64,000 nucleotides of DNA from Odontesthes bonariensis (lineage: Eukaryota > Chordata > Actinopteri > Atheriniformes > Atherinopsidae), in assembly GCF_027942865.1 (NCBI RefSeq), contig NC_134527.1, positions 8,162,976-8,226,975 of the forward strand. Direction: 5' to 3'. The notes under the pieces are model-generated. The model was not told the origin of the DNA. It searched no databases and saw nothing but the letters and a program-made list of their open reading frames with translations. Made by a program: the position numbers and the translations under genes. This document shows, piece by piece, positions 1 through 13,200 of the stretch (the stretch's first letter is position 1; every line of letters starts with the position of its first letter).

Positions 1-78
1 TCTGGTCGTGCACAAATGGTGGGGATCCTTGTAAGAATAAAGGAGGAACACAAAGGGCGTCCGATGCAGTAAACTCTA
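1..78 (+). CDS. Possible C-terminal end of an unidentified gene entering from the left
   Basis: Frame 1 is open from the window edge to a TAA at 76-78 and would encode about 25 residues beginning SGRAQMVGILVRIKEEHKG. I do not recognise a family. It is followed by non-coding sequence and a canonical AATAAA at 941-946, which would fit a 3-prime UTR of about 870 bases. A frame this short can occur by chance, and no acceptor splice site or domain supports it. If real, it would be a plus-strand gene converging on the minus-strand flippase gene. Confidence 0.22.
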
Positions 79-3000
79 GAACTGGGTGCTGGACCAGGTA
101 AAAATGAATTTCCTCATTACTTGGATTCTCAAAAGTTTTATTTTATTTTTTTTTTTTTGGGGTGTCTACACATCAGGGTTTAGTTTTAGAAGTGGGCCAT
201 TTTGGGTGAAACATGTTCTACATCACAGTGTTTTGTAGCTATTATTTCAGCAGAAGTTAAGTTTAGTGCTGAATTGATTAGTTTACTGTCCAAATAGTTC
301 TGTCAATTTGTCAAAAAACAAATTAAACTGAATAATAGGATATTCTGTCAAAATAAAGCTAAATGTGTGTTTTTAATTTACTTACAACCTTGTTAGTCAC
401 TGAAATGGTTCTAGCGTTTTTGTACCTATTCACAGTTAATTTATTTAATATTTTAAAGCATAAACTCAAATGTAAGTTTATCCATATTTACACTGGTAAC
501 GGTGATGTCTAACAGAAATGATCCACAGAAATATCTAAAATTATGCAAACTCGTCTCCTTTATGAACAGGTGACTTGATGCAAGTGTTTAACTTTATTAT
601 ACTGTCCATATGCTGCTTGAATACTCCAGTCTGAGCATAAATGCACATAATTCACTGACTACAGCAATAATTAAAGCAATAATTGTGTATATAACTAACA
701 TTACATCAGGTACCGTTTCCCACTGAACTGTGATTGCTGTAACTGATGCTGCTGCTATCTTATGGGACTTTGCATGCAAGACTGCCCCACTGTTCTATAA
801 ATGTGCCTTTTTAAACTTTTGTGTTGCAATGCAAAGTGTCTTTGTCGGCCACAATACTTAGTGTCTCAGCTCTAATGAATTACACCGTGTGTTGTCTTAT
901 TTGTGTGGCCCATAGTCTGTCTCATAACTTGTGGGGAAAAAATAAAAATGCTAATACTGAATGTAATTAAAGTGTAGATGGTTTAAAATAAAAAAAATCT
1001 TTAAGTCAAAAAGCTGTGAGTCTGCTTCTGATTTGAATGTTGGGAATTACGTATTTTTAGATTTATTTAGAGTTTTTGCTGCCTTATCGTTTGTTCTCTT
1101 GGTGAAAGCCAATCAAAAGGAATGCACAAACTAAAACATTTCATCTAACGTTAATTTTGATTTGAAGCTTTTCAGGCACAGCTGCAGTCTCGTCTGTTCT
1201 CAGATATCAGCCAAGCACCAACATGTGACGGTGATGTGCTCTCTGCAAATAATTAACAAATGTTGCAACAGACACCGACAGAAAAAGCCTTGTGAGGTGA
1301 AGCTCTGAAAGACTCTTTGAACCAATATTTAAATACTGTTGTTCAAACTAAAGGGCAAGACCGTGGCCTCGTTTTGAGTCCAGCTGGCTCAGAATTGGTT
1401 CATGCAGCGAGCGCATCATTAGCAGGCGTATTTTTCATGCCAGCTTGTTGGCTCCCTGCTGAAGGTGACTCTGCCGTAGCTGCAAAGAAGGGCTCTTCCT
1501 GTCCAATTTGGGTGGTAGAAAAATTATTTTTGGTTTTGCTGTGCTTATGGTCTTTGTTTCGGAGAACTGAAAGGATTGGCAAGGATGTTTCAGCTGAAAG
1601 CCAGCTAAAAGAAGCATTGCCGAACGGATAAACTTTCTCTTTAATCTGTTAATTGCTCATTAGCAACCTAGCAAACAAAATAATTCGGAGTAAGTCATGC
1701 ACAATGATGACTCACAAAGGACTTAAAACGACTGAGACAAAGCAGTATTTAATGTAAATGAAGCCTTCAGCCAAATTAACTAAAACCCTTTTTAAAAAGA
1801 CCAAATGCAAATTTCTTGAACTGTATCTTGTGTCGACTGCTTGTGAAATGTGGTTTCCCATTTGAAAGGCTCCTTGATCAAAGGTGATGAATACCTATGG
1901 GAGCCTCCCTCTGATTATTGAACCAATACTGGATCAATATTGTGCATCTCTTAGTCAAACAATGCCTCAGGGAATCATTTGACCCCATTTGAAATTGGGT
2001 CAATAGGGCAGAGCTCAGCAAGGAGTCGCATGATTTCCGCTGTTCGTTTGAAAGCATCAAGTTAAATCTGAGTTTACATTAAACGCTACATTTAAATTAC
2101 AATTAGTGCTAGAAGTGCTCAGTTGAAATTACACTCTGAAAAATTTTAATTAAAGAAAAATGTTGAGCTTCCAGGCACAGAGGTTTACTGTATGTGTCAA
2201 TTTTAGCAACTTTAAAGCAAAACACTTTTTGCACGTTCTAGTTTGGGTTTAGACGATAAGATTACCTCTTTACGGGTAGAAATGGCAACTTCTCACCTAC
2301 ATGGATGCCTATCTGGTTGTTTCCTTGGTCTGATGTACACAAAACACTATAAGATGAGACTTAGTCACTTCCAGGTTGGCAGCTGACATGTCTGTTTGAC
2401 TCCAAAAGGAAACTATTCACATCTCGCCAATGCAGGTTGGTGAAGGTCAGGGCATAAATACCAGCTGAGTCGCCAGGAATAAAGGTACGTAGACACTGCA
2501 TGTATTAAAAACAAATGCCTTTGTATTGAATATTGCATGTATTTGGTTTCGGGAGCAAAAAAAAACAGTAAGGTACTGTATTTTCCTAGATGTTGGGCTG
2601 CCTCTGGCAAAATTGTGTTCCAAGTGAGTGCAGTGTTTTGGGAGATATTGCTTAAAAAAAAAGAGACAAATACAGCGAACCACATAACCTTCTTGGCACA
2701 GGTCCAGTGAATTACGATTTGGTTTTTGTGGAGCGAAAATGCAGTCCACCCCCTCTCTGCTGCTAATGTGGCAGATGGGAGAGTGCACTTTCTAAAGTTG
2801 AGGGTAATCCTTTATTTAGACACAAGGATTATAGGTGACACCGCTGCCCTTATATCTGCTCGTCTTTGTATGTCTCTGTCCATTTCACCAACCTGCGCAC
2901 GCAGGGGCCATTTGTCAAACATCTAAACACTTTAGTCACCATTAAACCTTTGCTTGATCTCTGTTAAGGCAAAAGTCTTTACACTGAGTCAGCCTAATCT

Positions 3001-3207
3001 TATCTCCGTCAGGCTGTTCTTATCCAGATTTAGGTTCTCTCAAGGGAACAAAAATTGGAAATCAACACCCGTCAAATGAGCATTCAACCATTGTCTGCCG
3101 CTGCAGACGGTAAACAGTTAAAGTTGGATTTATTGACCAAAGCGCACAGTTTTTTGCATTTGTAGTATGCAGCTGTTGCTGTTTGTCTGTTGGTTGTTAA
3201 GGCTAAA

Positions 3208-3210
3208 CCC

Positions 3211-3241
<31 letters not shown>
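3208..3241. repeat. Poly-C run followed directly by poly-A run
   Basis: About 24 C followed immediately by about 10 A. On the opposite strand it is a T run joined to a G run. Such tracts are prone to length change and sequencing error, so the exact count should not be trusted. Confidence 0.9.
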
Positions 3242-3242
<1 letters not shown>

Positions 3243-6200
3243 AGGTTATTTACTAAAGCCTCATCAAAATGTTTTAATTGGTCTGGGCTATTAGATGTTC
3301 AGACATCTCATCGCTGCTTAAAGCTTAAGTCAGGGGTCATAGTTATCCAGTTAAAGTTTCAAATTAAGATGAGCTGAGCAAAAGGATTTAGCCGTCAAGA
3401 ACCATGAAAAATACCATCATGTTTGTGACTTAAAATGAGTACAATGTATGCGAACCGCAATCCAGAAATTCTATCATGAGCTCAGCATTTCTCAGAAGCC
3501 CTCCTCTGTTTAGTTATTCTGTATCATCGGACAGTGTACTGCTGCTCCCTCAGAGAAGCCCACTGTTGCCTGGTAGCCAATAACACGTTCACAGTAGAAG
3601 CTGGACTGTCATGTGTGAAATACTTACTCTCTTGAAGCTAAGACAGCCCTCTCGTCTTACCGAGGTCAGCCAGTAAGACCAGAAAGCTTGAACTTTGACC
3701 TAAAGAGACTGTGTGATGCCATCAGTGAGAATACCTGCATGTGTGGGTGTTCAAACTCTTCTGGGCTTCATTGTATCTTTGCAACAATCTTTGAATGCAC
3801 ATCTATTTATAAAGCTGCAGTTTCCCCCTCTCTCCCATTCATCTTCCTCTCTCTTATTTTCTATTCCACCATTCTTCTGTGATGAGTAGGGGACTATTTT
3901 AAATCAAATTTCTTCCTGTTCCTGCCATTGTAAAGGTCAGAGTGTGTATTAATGGAATTGAGGATTTAACTGGCTGTTCCATCACTGCTCCTTTGATTCC
4001 TCTTTGCTTCACATTTCAGGTTATAGGACATATTAAAACATGCCAAGTTCTGTTTTTTCAGTTACACTTTTAAGTTTATTCATCACAAAAAAGGGCAGGA
4101 TTATTGTCAATGTGCCCCGTCAACGTTAGGGTCTGCACACACTGGATGCTATTTATGCTACACGCTAGTTCTCGTTCCTTTTCCATACTGTGGGATCACG
4201 CAGTGACCTTCACTAGAGACAGTCAAGAATGCTGACTGTGCTGCATGGCCATAAGGGAAGGAGCATTGAGTGAGGGTTAAAGTGAAGCGGAGTGAACAGT
4301 GTTTTGGTGCTAAAGTGCTATTTAACAAGCTGTCTTTTGTTTAAATTTTTTGTAATTGTTGAGGAATATTCCTTTATTTCAGCCACTTATTTTTAATCAA
4401 ACAAGTAAATAAACCTGGGCTTTTTGTTGTGTTTATACACCATCCCTTTTGCCTGTTAAATGGCATCTCACTGTATTGCTCGGTTATGCATTATGCATGC
4501 CTTTGCAAAGCCACAAGCTGTGATATATGCCACCTGTTCTTGTGGAGCAGAGAGCAAAATGAAAGCTCTTTTGGATCTGTGCCACAGTGGGACAGCCTCT
4601 CCCGGTGAGGTCATCACTCGCCGTTACGGAGGACACTGCAGCTGTGGGCTGAATGCAGTTATGAGTTGGTCTGCAAATGTGCAGTGCGTGTGGTGAGAAG
4701 GATTGCACAAGGAAGACATGCAGGACCAGAAAAAATGTAGTGAAATTGCTCTTAGCAGCATACATAATGCAAAATGACCCAGCAGAGGTCTATGTTGAGG
4801 TTTTCCAAATAAGGTCTGGTTCTGAAATATTTACAAGGACATTTTTCTGGACAGGTTCTGACTCTGGCTCTGTGTTTCATGATGAATTGAGTATGTGTAT
4901 AGGACTATTCTTTCTGCCTGTTTCAATCAATCTATATCTGTAATGGTGATACAATTCATTCTGATGACAGGCAAATATAGCACAAGTTTGAGTTGGATTT
5001 TTCTTTTATGTAGGTAAAATGACAGGATAACAGTAACGACTTGGAAACTAGGACATAGAAATCCGTATATACTTTTTATTTAAGTTACATTATATGTAAG
5101 TATATGATGGGAAACTGTGGCTGAAAATGTAGTTCTGTGAAACATAAAGATAGCATACTGAACCTACAGTACACACATGCACTGACTGATCCGGAATGAA
5201 AGGGAGAATTACTAAATATCAAATGAGCGACCTTAATGTTGTGGCTGATTGGTGCATGTACACGCAGATGTCTTTTTTTCTGTCCTTAGTTTGACACTAA
5301 CATTTTGTGCCTTCATGTTAGTTTGAGCAATTGAAAGACAACACTGACCCCTTCCTGTACAGTAAGGAGTGTCACAGTATCAGGTGGAGTTACGCTTTAA
5401 GGACAGACATATAAATTGAACAAATACAATGAAAATGCAAGAGATCAATATTAAGATCATTTAAAAAAATATTTGTTGATATAGTAAATGTAAACTGGAC
5501 ATGCCAACAAACAAACAATTTTCATCCTTTCTCAAAATGACACACATGAGCGTATGTGAGACGTGCATGGCTTTCATTAATTGGCCCTCCTTGTTCCTTT
5601 CCATATCATTTGGCGACAGCTGTCTGACTATGTTGGACCTATTAAGACAAACATTTTTCATACAGTACATGTTACGTGTGCAACATTATTTGACTTCATC
5701 TCCTACAAGTGATGGCATTCAGTTGCTTTTTTTCTGCTAATGCTCCTCATGCATTCAGATAAGTCCACATGCAATCACAGTTTCTGAAAAAAAAACCTGT
5801 TACGTTGCCATAAAAAACGCATATGAGCATGCCAACTGTGCAGGGGTTGTGTGAAACATAACAAATACTGATGCATAATCAGACAGGATGGTACATGCAG
5901 CTGCAGCTCAAGCACATTTAAACAGTTTTCTCTCAATATTTTATCTCAGACACTGAAAATGCTGTAGTTAATCAATCAAGATAAAATTGTGGAGGAGGAG
6001 CATTTTAGCTACGCTTCTAGATATTTAATAACTAACAAAATTTGTTAGATTAACCACTGCTTATGTCCTCCTTTGTTCATTAAAGTGACTTCAGCAGTCC
6101 AATGTGTTGTCACTAAAAATATCTTAAGAAAGCATCTGGAGGGTAATTCCCTCATAACACTGTCATGTTAAGTTGCCATCAATAGAAAGAGTTGCGTGTC

Positions 6201-6884
6201 TGAAAAGGAGCATTTTAAGTATTTATCTAAGCGCATCACAGGTCCGGACTGCAGCAGTCAAATCAACAGATGGATGCGCTCAGCAACAGTGGGTTGATCT
6301 GGGCTGTCGTCAGCTGCTCAGAGGAATCCAACAAATCAAGTTGATAAATATATGAATGAACGAATAAATAAATAATAGCACTGTCAAAACTGTCCTCCTC
6401 CGCGGTTTTACCTACGACAAGCTGCAGCACCGGGTCATTTTTCACTCAGTGTGTGAGCGCACAGAAACAACAGGAAGAACTGCTTAATAGCATTTGAGCT
6501 GCATGATTATACAATATGTCAGTGTCACTGTTATTTTAACACGATGAAACAAGCGAGTTAGCTTCATATGAATTTTTCTGTCATGAGAAAACCAACTATA
6601 TACATCACTTAATGCATAGCCCAATCCTGCGGGAATGTGTGCACTGTGGCTCTGTCACTTTCAATTGGTGTCCAAATAACTGTACGCTGTTGCATTAACA
6701 GACTGAAGGAGCCATTAATATGATGTACTGTACATAGTACCTGTAAAGGGCTTTAGACCCCTGAAAATAACTTGAAGCTTAAAAAAAAAAAACTGCAGTT
6801 CACAACAAATCTTGAGAATCTTAAATTTGCATAAAACAAAGTTGATCTCACGGCAATTAGTGGTTTTGAATGTTTTTGCTCATC

Positions 6885-6905
6885 AATAATAATAATAATA
6901 ATAAT
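6885..6905. repeat. (AAT)7 microsatellite
   Basis: Seven perfect AAT units about 60 bases beyond the flippase stop codon, so probably inside its 3-prime UTR. Confidence 0.9.
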
Positions 6906-6963
6906 GCTATACAGGGAAAAATAAGGCATTCCTGCAATGTTTCAGTTCCTACATGCTCCCCAT

Positions 6964-7230
6964 CTATGGGCTCTGCGACTCCTCCGGCTCCTCAGTTATG
7001 GTGCGGTATTGCTGTGGCTGATTCTCAGCCAGAGGCGAGTCTGTTTCGATAAACAGGGCAGGTCGACTTCTAATGGGTCGTTTAAACAGGAACCTTTGGG
7101 AAGTTACTAGGTCACCGTAGCCCCGGGAGTGGGAGAAGGCATAGCTTGACCGACGGGTGCTGACACGCCTGGGACGCGAACGACGTGGAGCCGGTGCTGG
7201 CAGCGCCTCATTTCGTGCCTTATATCTCAC
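6964..7230 (-). CDS. atp8b: Flippase exon 27: regulatory C-terminal tail
   Basis: Residues 1108-1195. A Pro/Arg-rich stretch is followed by [20 protein letters not shown] (about 1128-1147), the conserved ATP8B tail motif. In ATP8B1 the corresponding tail is known to be autoinhibitory, folding into the nucleotide-binding region, and to be controlled by phosphorylation. The last ~45 residues, ending EEPEESQSP, are unlike the tails I remember for ATP8B1 and are acidic and Ser/Pro-rich. The exon starts in phase 0 (Val, GTG). Confidence 0.92.
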   Translation of the reverse strand: MRYKARNEALPAPAPRRSRPRRVSTRRSSYAFSHSRGYGDLVTSQRFLFKRPIRSRPALFIETDSPLAENQPQQYRTITEEPEESQSP

Positions 7231-10200
7231 CTACAAAAGACCAAGAGGGACAAGACTTTTATGTAGTTTTTTTTTTTTTTTAATCTTCTAATCTTGCTGT
7301 TACAGTCCTTTGACTCTCATAGAACAAAGGAACACATGAAAAGAGGTGATTTATTTTAAGGTCTAATATGTTCCCTCACCTTGTCGTTGATAGTTGGACG
7401 AATCTGTATGAGAATAAAGCGTGAAGCCACCACAGGCAGAAGGCAGAGGAGGCACGTCAAGAACATGGTCAGCCACACGTTTGGCTGGTTTAATGAGTTT
7501 CTGTCTGTGCCTGAAATTAATTAATTTAAATTTAAAAAAAAGGTCAGTAGGCTATGGAGGATACAATACACACAACAAAGGAAAAAAAACTGGATGATGA
7601 GATCAATCTAGGTCTAGGATATAGCTTGTTGGAAACCATCTTATGTATTTTAAGTTGTACTGACATCTAGTGGGTAATGGTAAATTCAAGTGAATACTTC
7701 CTACCGACCACAGTGACGAGAGTAAAGAATCAGTGAGCTCAATCTGTTACCTCATCATGACAGTTTTACAGACTTCAGTCATATAGAAACATGAGGGAAT
7801 GCACATGCTGTCATCAGACATGTGACTGTACTTTGGTCATGTCCTCTTTTTCCCTTTGAGTGGCAAAAAGATTGCTGGCTGAGTGGCAGCAGACTGTTTT
7901 GGCAGGAAAACAGAAAACACCTCTAAAATAGGGAAGAGCTGTTATGGAAGTGACACTGCCAATATAGAAGAAGAATTCAGAGTTCTCTTTTTACATCATT
8001 TTAGAGAGAGAGACACAAACAAATGAATTTCTGCCATTCAGAGAAATGCTTATTTCTGATGAAAATAACATTTTCGTCCAATATTATGTCAACCATAGAA
8101 AATATTTAGCATATCCTGTTTATAGTCCGTGCTATTGCAAAAATAAATTTGTATGGAAAGTGCCCTTGTTGTCATCAGATGGTGCAATATGGCAACAAAT
8201 GGCATGTTTACACACATATATATATTATCATATATATATAAAAATATAAAACTGACCGTGTCCACTTTAAAAGACAAAGTTCAGAATAGGATAACCTTAA
8301 AGAATGTTAACCAGGAGTCGAGTTCTGCAGTCACTGGAATCAGTTTTCTCCGGCACAACCAGAACAACCTCTATGCACCCATAAAAAAGCTGAATCTACT
8401 CACCAATGTAAGGAAAAGTAGAGGTGAACATGACAAACATTCCATTGCTGTTCATTGTGCAGGTCATGGCAAAATAAACAGCCAGGCTGCCCCAAACAAA
8501 GAATTGGTTAATGGATGTCCAGTAATAGGTGTTGAGACATATCTGAAAGTTTGAGATGATGAGTTAGTTTTGCACATATTCAGTCTCCTTGTGTTTGGTG
8601 TTTAATAGGGTAAGTAGATTGAATGTGTTGCACAGAATTTTAGGTATAATATGTATTCTTTAATGCATTACATAAAATAGTATAAAATAACCAAACACAG
8701 CATCATTGCTTATTGGTCTGTAGCATGATAATGGTTAACATGGTGTAAGTAGTTTAGAATAACATCTGAGAATCCCTGGCTGGTTTAATGAATTGAAGTT
8801 CTCACCTGTATGCTCATCACAATAAGCACACAGTTTGCTTGCAGTAAAGCAAAGGAACTGTAGTCCGCAACTTCTTTGCCGTCATCTCTGACCGCGTTGT
8901 GCATGGCAGCCCATGGGATAAAGAAGAGGATAATGGAGGTGTAGCAGCTGTGCAACATGCAGCCCACAAAGGCTTTCTTATTAAAATACTTATTTAGCTG
9001 GCCTGGAGAGTAGAGCTGAGGATACTGGAAGCTCCAGCTGTCATTTACATCCTGCGTAAACAGAAGATTAGAGAGAGTGATGAAAAAAACCTTGAGGATA
9101 GAGAGATCAGGGTGTGAAATGAACAAAGACTAAAAATTGGATTTGACTTTTTCAACATTTTGAGGATGTTGTCTAACTTCGCCATAAGCACATACCTGGT
9201 CAAAGAGGCCCAAACCAAGGATGGGAAGAGCTGTGTACATCAGGTTGTAGAAAGTGATGCACCACTCGTCATACACAGCCTAACAAAAACAGAAATGTCA
9301 TGAATACATAGCAAATGGATTTCTCTTGTAGAAACATGTTGATTTGCTGCTTTTATGTTTTTTCTTTTTCTTCCCTGTTTTGGATGGAAATGGGACATAT
9401 TTGTAGGGTCTTCAACTGTGGGTGATGGGTGTGGGGGTGGATCCAGAAGCACAACATACATACATTTAAAAGTAAAGAAATACCAAAGCCAGGGGGTGTC
9501 TAACAGACCTTGTCAAAACACATGTCATCAGTCATGAAGGCGAATGTGACTGACGGGCAAAGAGTAGAAAAACAAAGGGACAGGAAGAGATAATACTTGA
9601 CGGGAAAACACAAGGAACAAAAGGCTGCAGTTTGGCACACTGGCACAAGGACAAGCTGGCAATTGACTTGTGAAACAAAGATGGCATGAATGCATGCAGA
9701 GAGTGATGGCAAACTGAACAAGGGTGTGGGTTAATCGACAAACTCAAAGCAGGTAAAACACAAAAGGGTAGGAGAAAAAACAAAGGAAAGGAATATTTCA
9801 AAATGAAATAGGAAGAGTACGTAAAACTGACAGAGGTGAAAAATTGGAAAAAGGCTAAATCAAAACCAAAACCATGGCGTTGTTTAATTATTGCAGATCT
9901 ATATGAAGCTTAATTATGGCTTTATGGTTTTCCTTCTAGACTCAAGATTAGGCTCTTTCTAAGCTGTGTTGGATATTTTGGGGGGGGGGGGTTTCATGTT
10001 GATTTTGTTAATATATGTAGAAAAAAAAAGAAAATTTTCATCATTGGGTACATACAGTGCAATTATGAATGTTACCACGGGACACATGATCAACGTGAAA
10101 CCATGGAGTCATAACCCTACATTCACCATGAAATCTCAGTCTGCTGGCACCTTTAACATCCTGTGTCACATAAAAGTTTAGATGCAAATAGTCATGTGTG

Positions 10201-13200
10201 TCATTTACCTGCGCAGAGAAGCCGCAAAAGAAGGAATACCAGAAGTGAACAAAAGCGAAGGTGAAGTTCTTGTAAAAAAAGTATTGTAGAAACTTGCACA
10301 TCCGTAGGTAGGACCAGCGGCCGTGCACCAGCAGAAGGCGCTGGAGGTAACGGAACTGTGCAAAGGAGAAGTCGCTGGAAAGAACTGCCTGCATCCCCTC
10401 CTGACCACTGATCCCGACTCCGATATGAGCAGCTGAGAGACAAACGAGAGACAGCAAAACAACATACTTACAATGACTGACAGTAATTATTTCCCAGCTG
10501 TTTAGCTCCACTGAAAATGCAGCTCTGCAGGTTAATGGCTGATCTGAATGAGCTAACCTTTGATCATGCTGACATCATTGGCTCCGTCCCCAATGGCGAG
10601 AGTGACAGCCTGCTTGTATTTCTTGACCAGCTGCACCACCTGGGCTTTCTGTAGAGGGGTGACCCTGCAGCAGATCACTGCCTGACACATGCACGCCGTC
10701 CTCAGCAGCTCCAGCTCCAAGTCCTTCTCCAGTGCATACGCCTGAAGGTCAAGGGGCAGATTACAGAGTTGCATTGAGATTTATACTCAAGTAAATCCAT
10801 CACCTTGAAAGATTTTCACATGAAACTTTTTTCTCTCTGAAAAAAACAAAACAACAAAAAATTGTAAATTTCCAGAGGAAGAACTTATGAGGCGAATGAG
10901 GCAATGACAGAAGAATTTTTGTTAGTTCAGAAACAATGAGAAACAGTTAAGTGTCTGAAAAAAGCCATCTTACCAGGCTGTGTCCGTTTATTATCAGAGC
11001 ATAGTCTCCCCCCACTTTCTCATCTTGCACAGTCTCTGTCTTCTCCAGCCAAAACAGACCCGCACGAGCCTTGACCACAGAGGGCTCCTCTGCTGCGTCT
11101 GGACACATTTTCCTCCTCGCCTTTCTACAAACACAAAAGATTAATAAATAAATAAATAAATAAATAAAATATAGAATAAGAAGTTATTGTTTAACAGGGA
11201 GCCATTCTTTCTGAAACACAAATATTCAAATGTTCCTTCTTGTAACTGCGCAACAGGAAACAACACTAAAGCTTATTTATTCAGACTGTAAAACATTCAT
11301 TTTCGATTAATCACTTGCAAATTTATCGAAAGATTTTGTTGTTAAAAAAAAGTCGAAAAAATGATTAATTGTAATTTTGTAATTGTAATAGTGTCAGTCT
11401 TATCAAAGTTCTGGACCACTGAAGAACCAGGAGCAGATATTTGGGCTTTTTTGCCCTCATCAACGTTAAATCAAGAAGCTGTTGGTTCATGAAGCCAGAC
11501 AGTACATATCTGACTGTACTGCCAACAATAACTGAGTAAGTGTGCTTTGGGGAAAACTATGACCCATGAAAGCTTATTTATTAGCAGAATCAGTAGTACT
11601 ACATTCCTCACTGACTTACTGTAGCTCCTCTCTGACGCCTTCGGCTGTATTGGCTGACACGATGAAAACCTCCTTCATTTCATCTCTCAGCATGTTGCAG
11701 GAGTAGCCGATGTTTTCTGCCGTCTCTGTTTCAAGACGATTACAATGACAATAACTGTGGTATGAATAAACAGTCAACTCCATAAAGCTTCACTCTGAGG
11801 TCATTTAAAGTAAAATTTTACAGAATGGATACATTAGATGAGTCACAAGATGAGTCATCAACCTTGAAATGTTTGATTTAAATGTCAACACAGAGTAAAA
11901 GCAACCTTGTTTATCTCCGGTCAACACCCAGATTTTAATATCAGCTTTAGCCAGTTGCTCGATGGTATGTGGCACACCATCCTGCAACTTGTCCTCCACA
12001 GCTGTCGCTCCCAACAGCTGGAAAGAAGATGACAGGAGGATTTAAAGTGGCAGAATGCAAAACCAACCCTCACCTTTAAAACAATCCTGCCATTTTTAAA
12101 GCCATTTTGCAGGATAGTCTTCATAATTTTTTGCAATCAAATGGCCATATTATTATTTTTTTGCAACTAAACTTCCAATAAGCAGTTAACAAGGTTAACT
12201 GCGGCCTGTTTAGGTATGTATTTAAGCAAGCGAACTAACAATGAGGTCTTTCTCGATCTCTTCATAAAGTTGATCGAGTCTCTCCTCTCGCTCCTCCATG
12301 GCGGTGCTGGCCTCATGGTGGCGCTGTCTCCACTCCTCCAGGTAGTCCTCTTTCAAGTCCTTGTAGGCCAGAACCAGCGTACGGAGGCCGTCGCCTGCAT
12401 ACTCCTATTGTTGTTTGATCGTTATAAGCATTTAAAAACACAGATTTTTACAAAATAGTGGCATACAAAAAAAAATTTCAAGTGCTTCTCTCACGTTGAG
12501 GTGCCCGGTGGTAACTTCCATCAGTTTGTTACACGAGGGGTGTAATCTTTCATAGATGATGGTGTCTGCTCCTTTGCAGTATAGAGTCAACTTGCCCTCA
12601 GGGCTGCGCACTGAGAATCACAGCGAAAGTGACGAGGTTTGATATTTTCATGAACAAGATGAGGAAACCTCAGCATAAATCTGGTCATCTTCTGAATGTA
12701 AAAGATAGCTGCTTAGCTTCGGTGGACATGATGAATGCACGAACAAGTTTCTTTTACAGTTAACCATATGACATTCATGATTAAAAGCAGCATCAAAAAC
12801 AAGAAAAAGAGCACATCTTAAGAAAAGGATCAAGTATAACCTCTGAGAAGAAGTTATGATGATTCAGAGGAAAATCAAAGGAGAATATTGAAAATGTAAT
12901 ATTGTGCCACTACTCTCTGTTACCTATTACTGACATCCTCTTCCGCTCATTGTTGAAGTCCAGAACGGCCACAAGGTCATACACAACTTTTCTGCCCATC
13001 TCCATGACTGTGATGGTCTCTGGTGTGCGAGAGCGGAACACAAAACCAAAGTTCCTGGCTGCGGTCACCAGTGCACCCTCATCAGGAGACTGAGCCTGAT
13101 AGTTGAGCTGCCCTGCCCGGTGAAAACGAGGACAACAGAGGGGAGAACCACACAAAATACACAAGATATTACAAAAGTGCCAGAGTTGAGTTGAGTTCCA

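Larger units (their letters stand above)
79..6963. other. Non-coding interval left of the flippase gene
   Basis: No convincing coding exon was seen on either strand; the open frames here are short and show no domain. It holds a possible plus-strand poly(A) signal AATAAA at 941-946, a poly-C/poly-A junction near 3208-3241 and an (AAT)7 tract at 6885-6905. The part just below 6964 must contain the 3-prime UTR of the minus-strand flippase gene. I found no canonical AATAAA for it within the first several hundred bases. Confidence 0.5.

Noticed and set aside
8153..8554. 133-codon plus-strand frame
   Set aside because: Antisense to flippase exon 25 (8404-8542) and an AT-rich intron; no domain.
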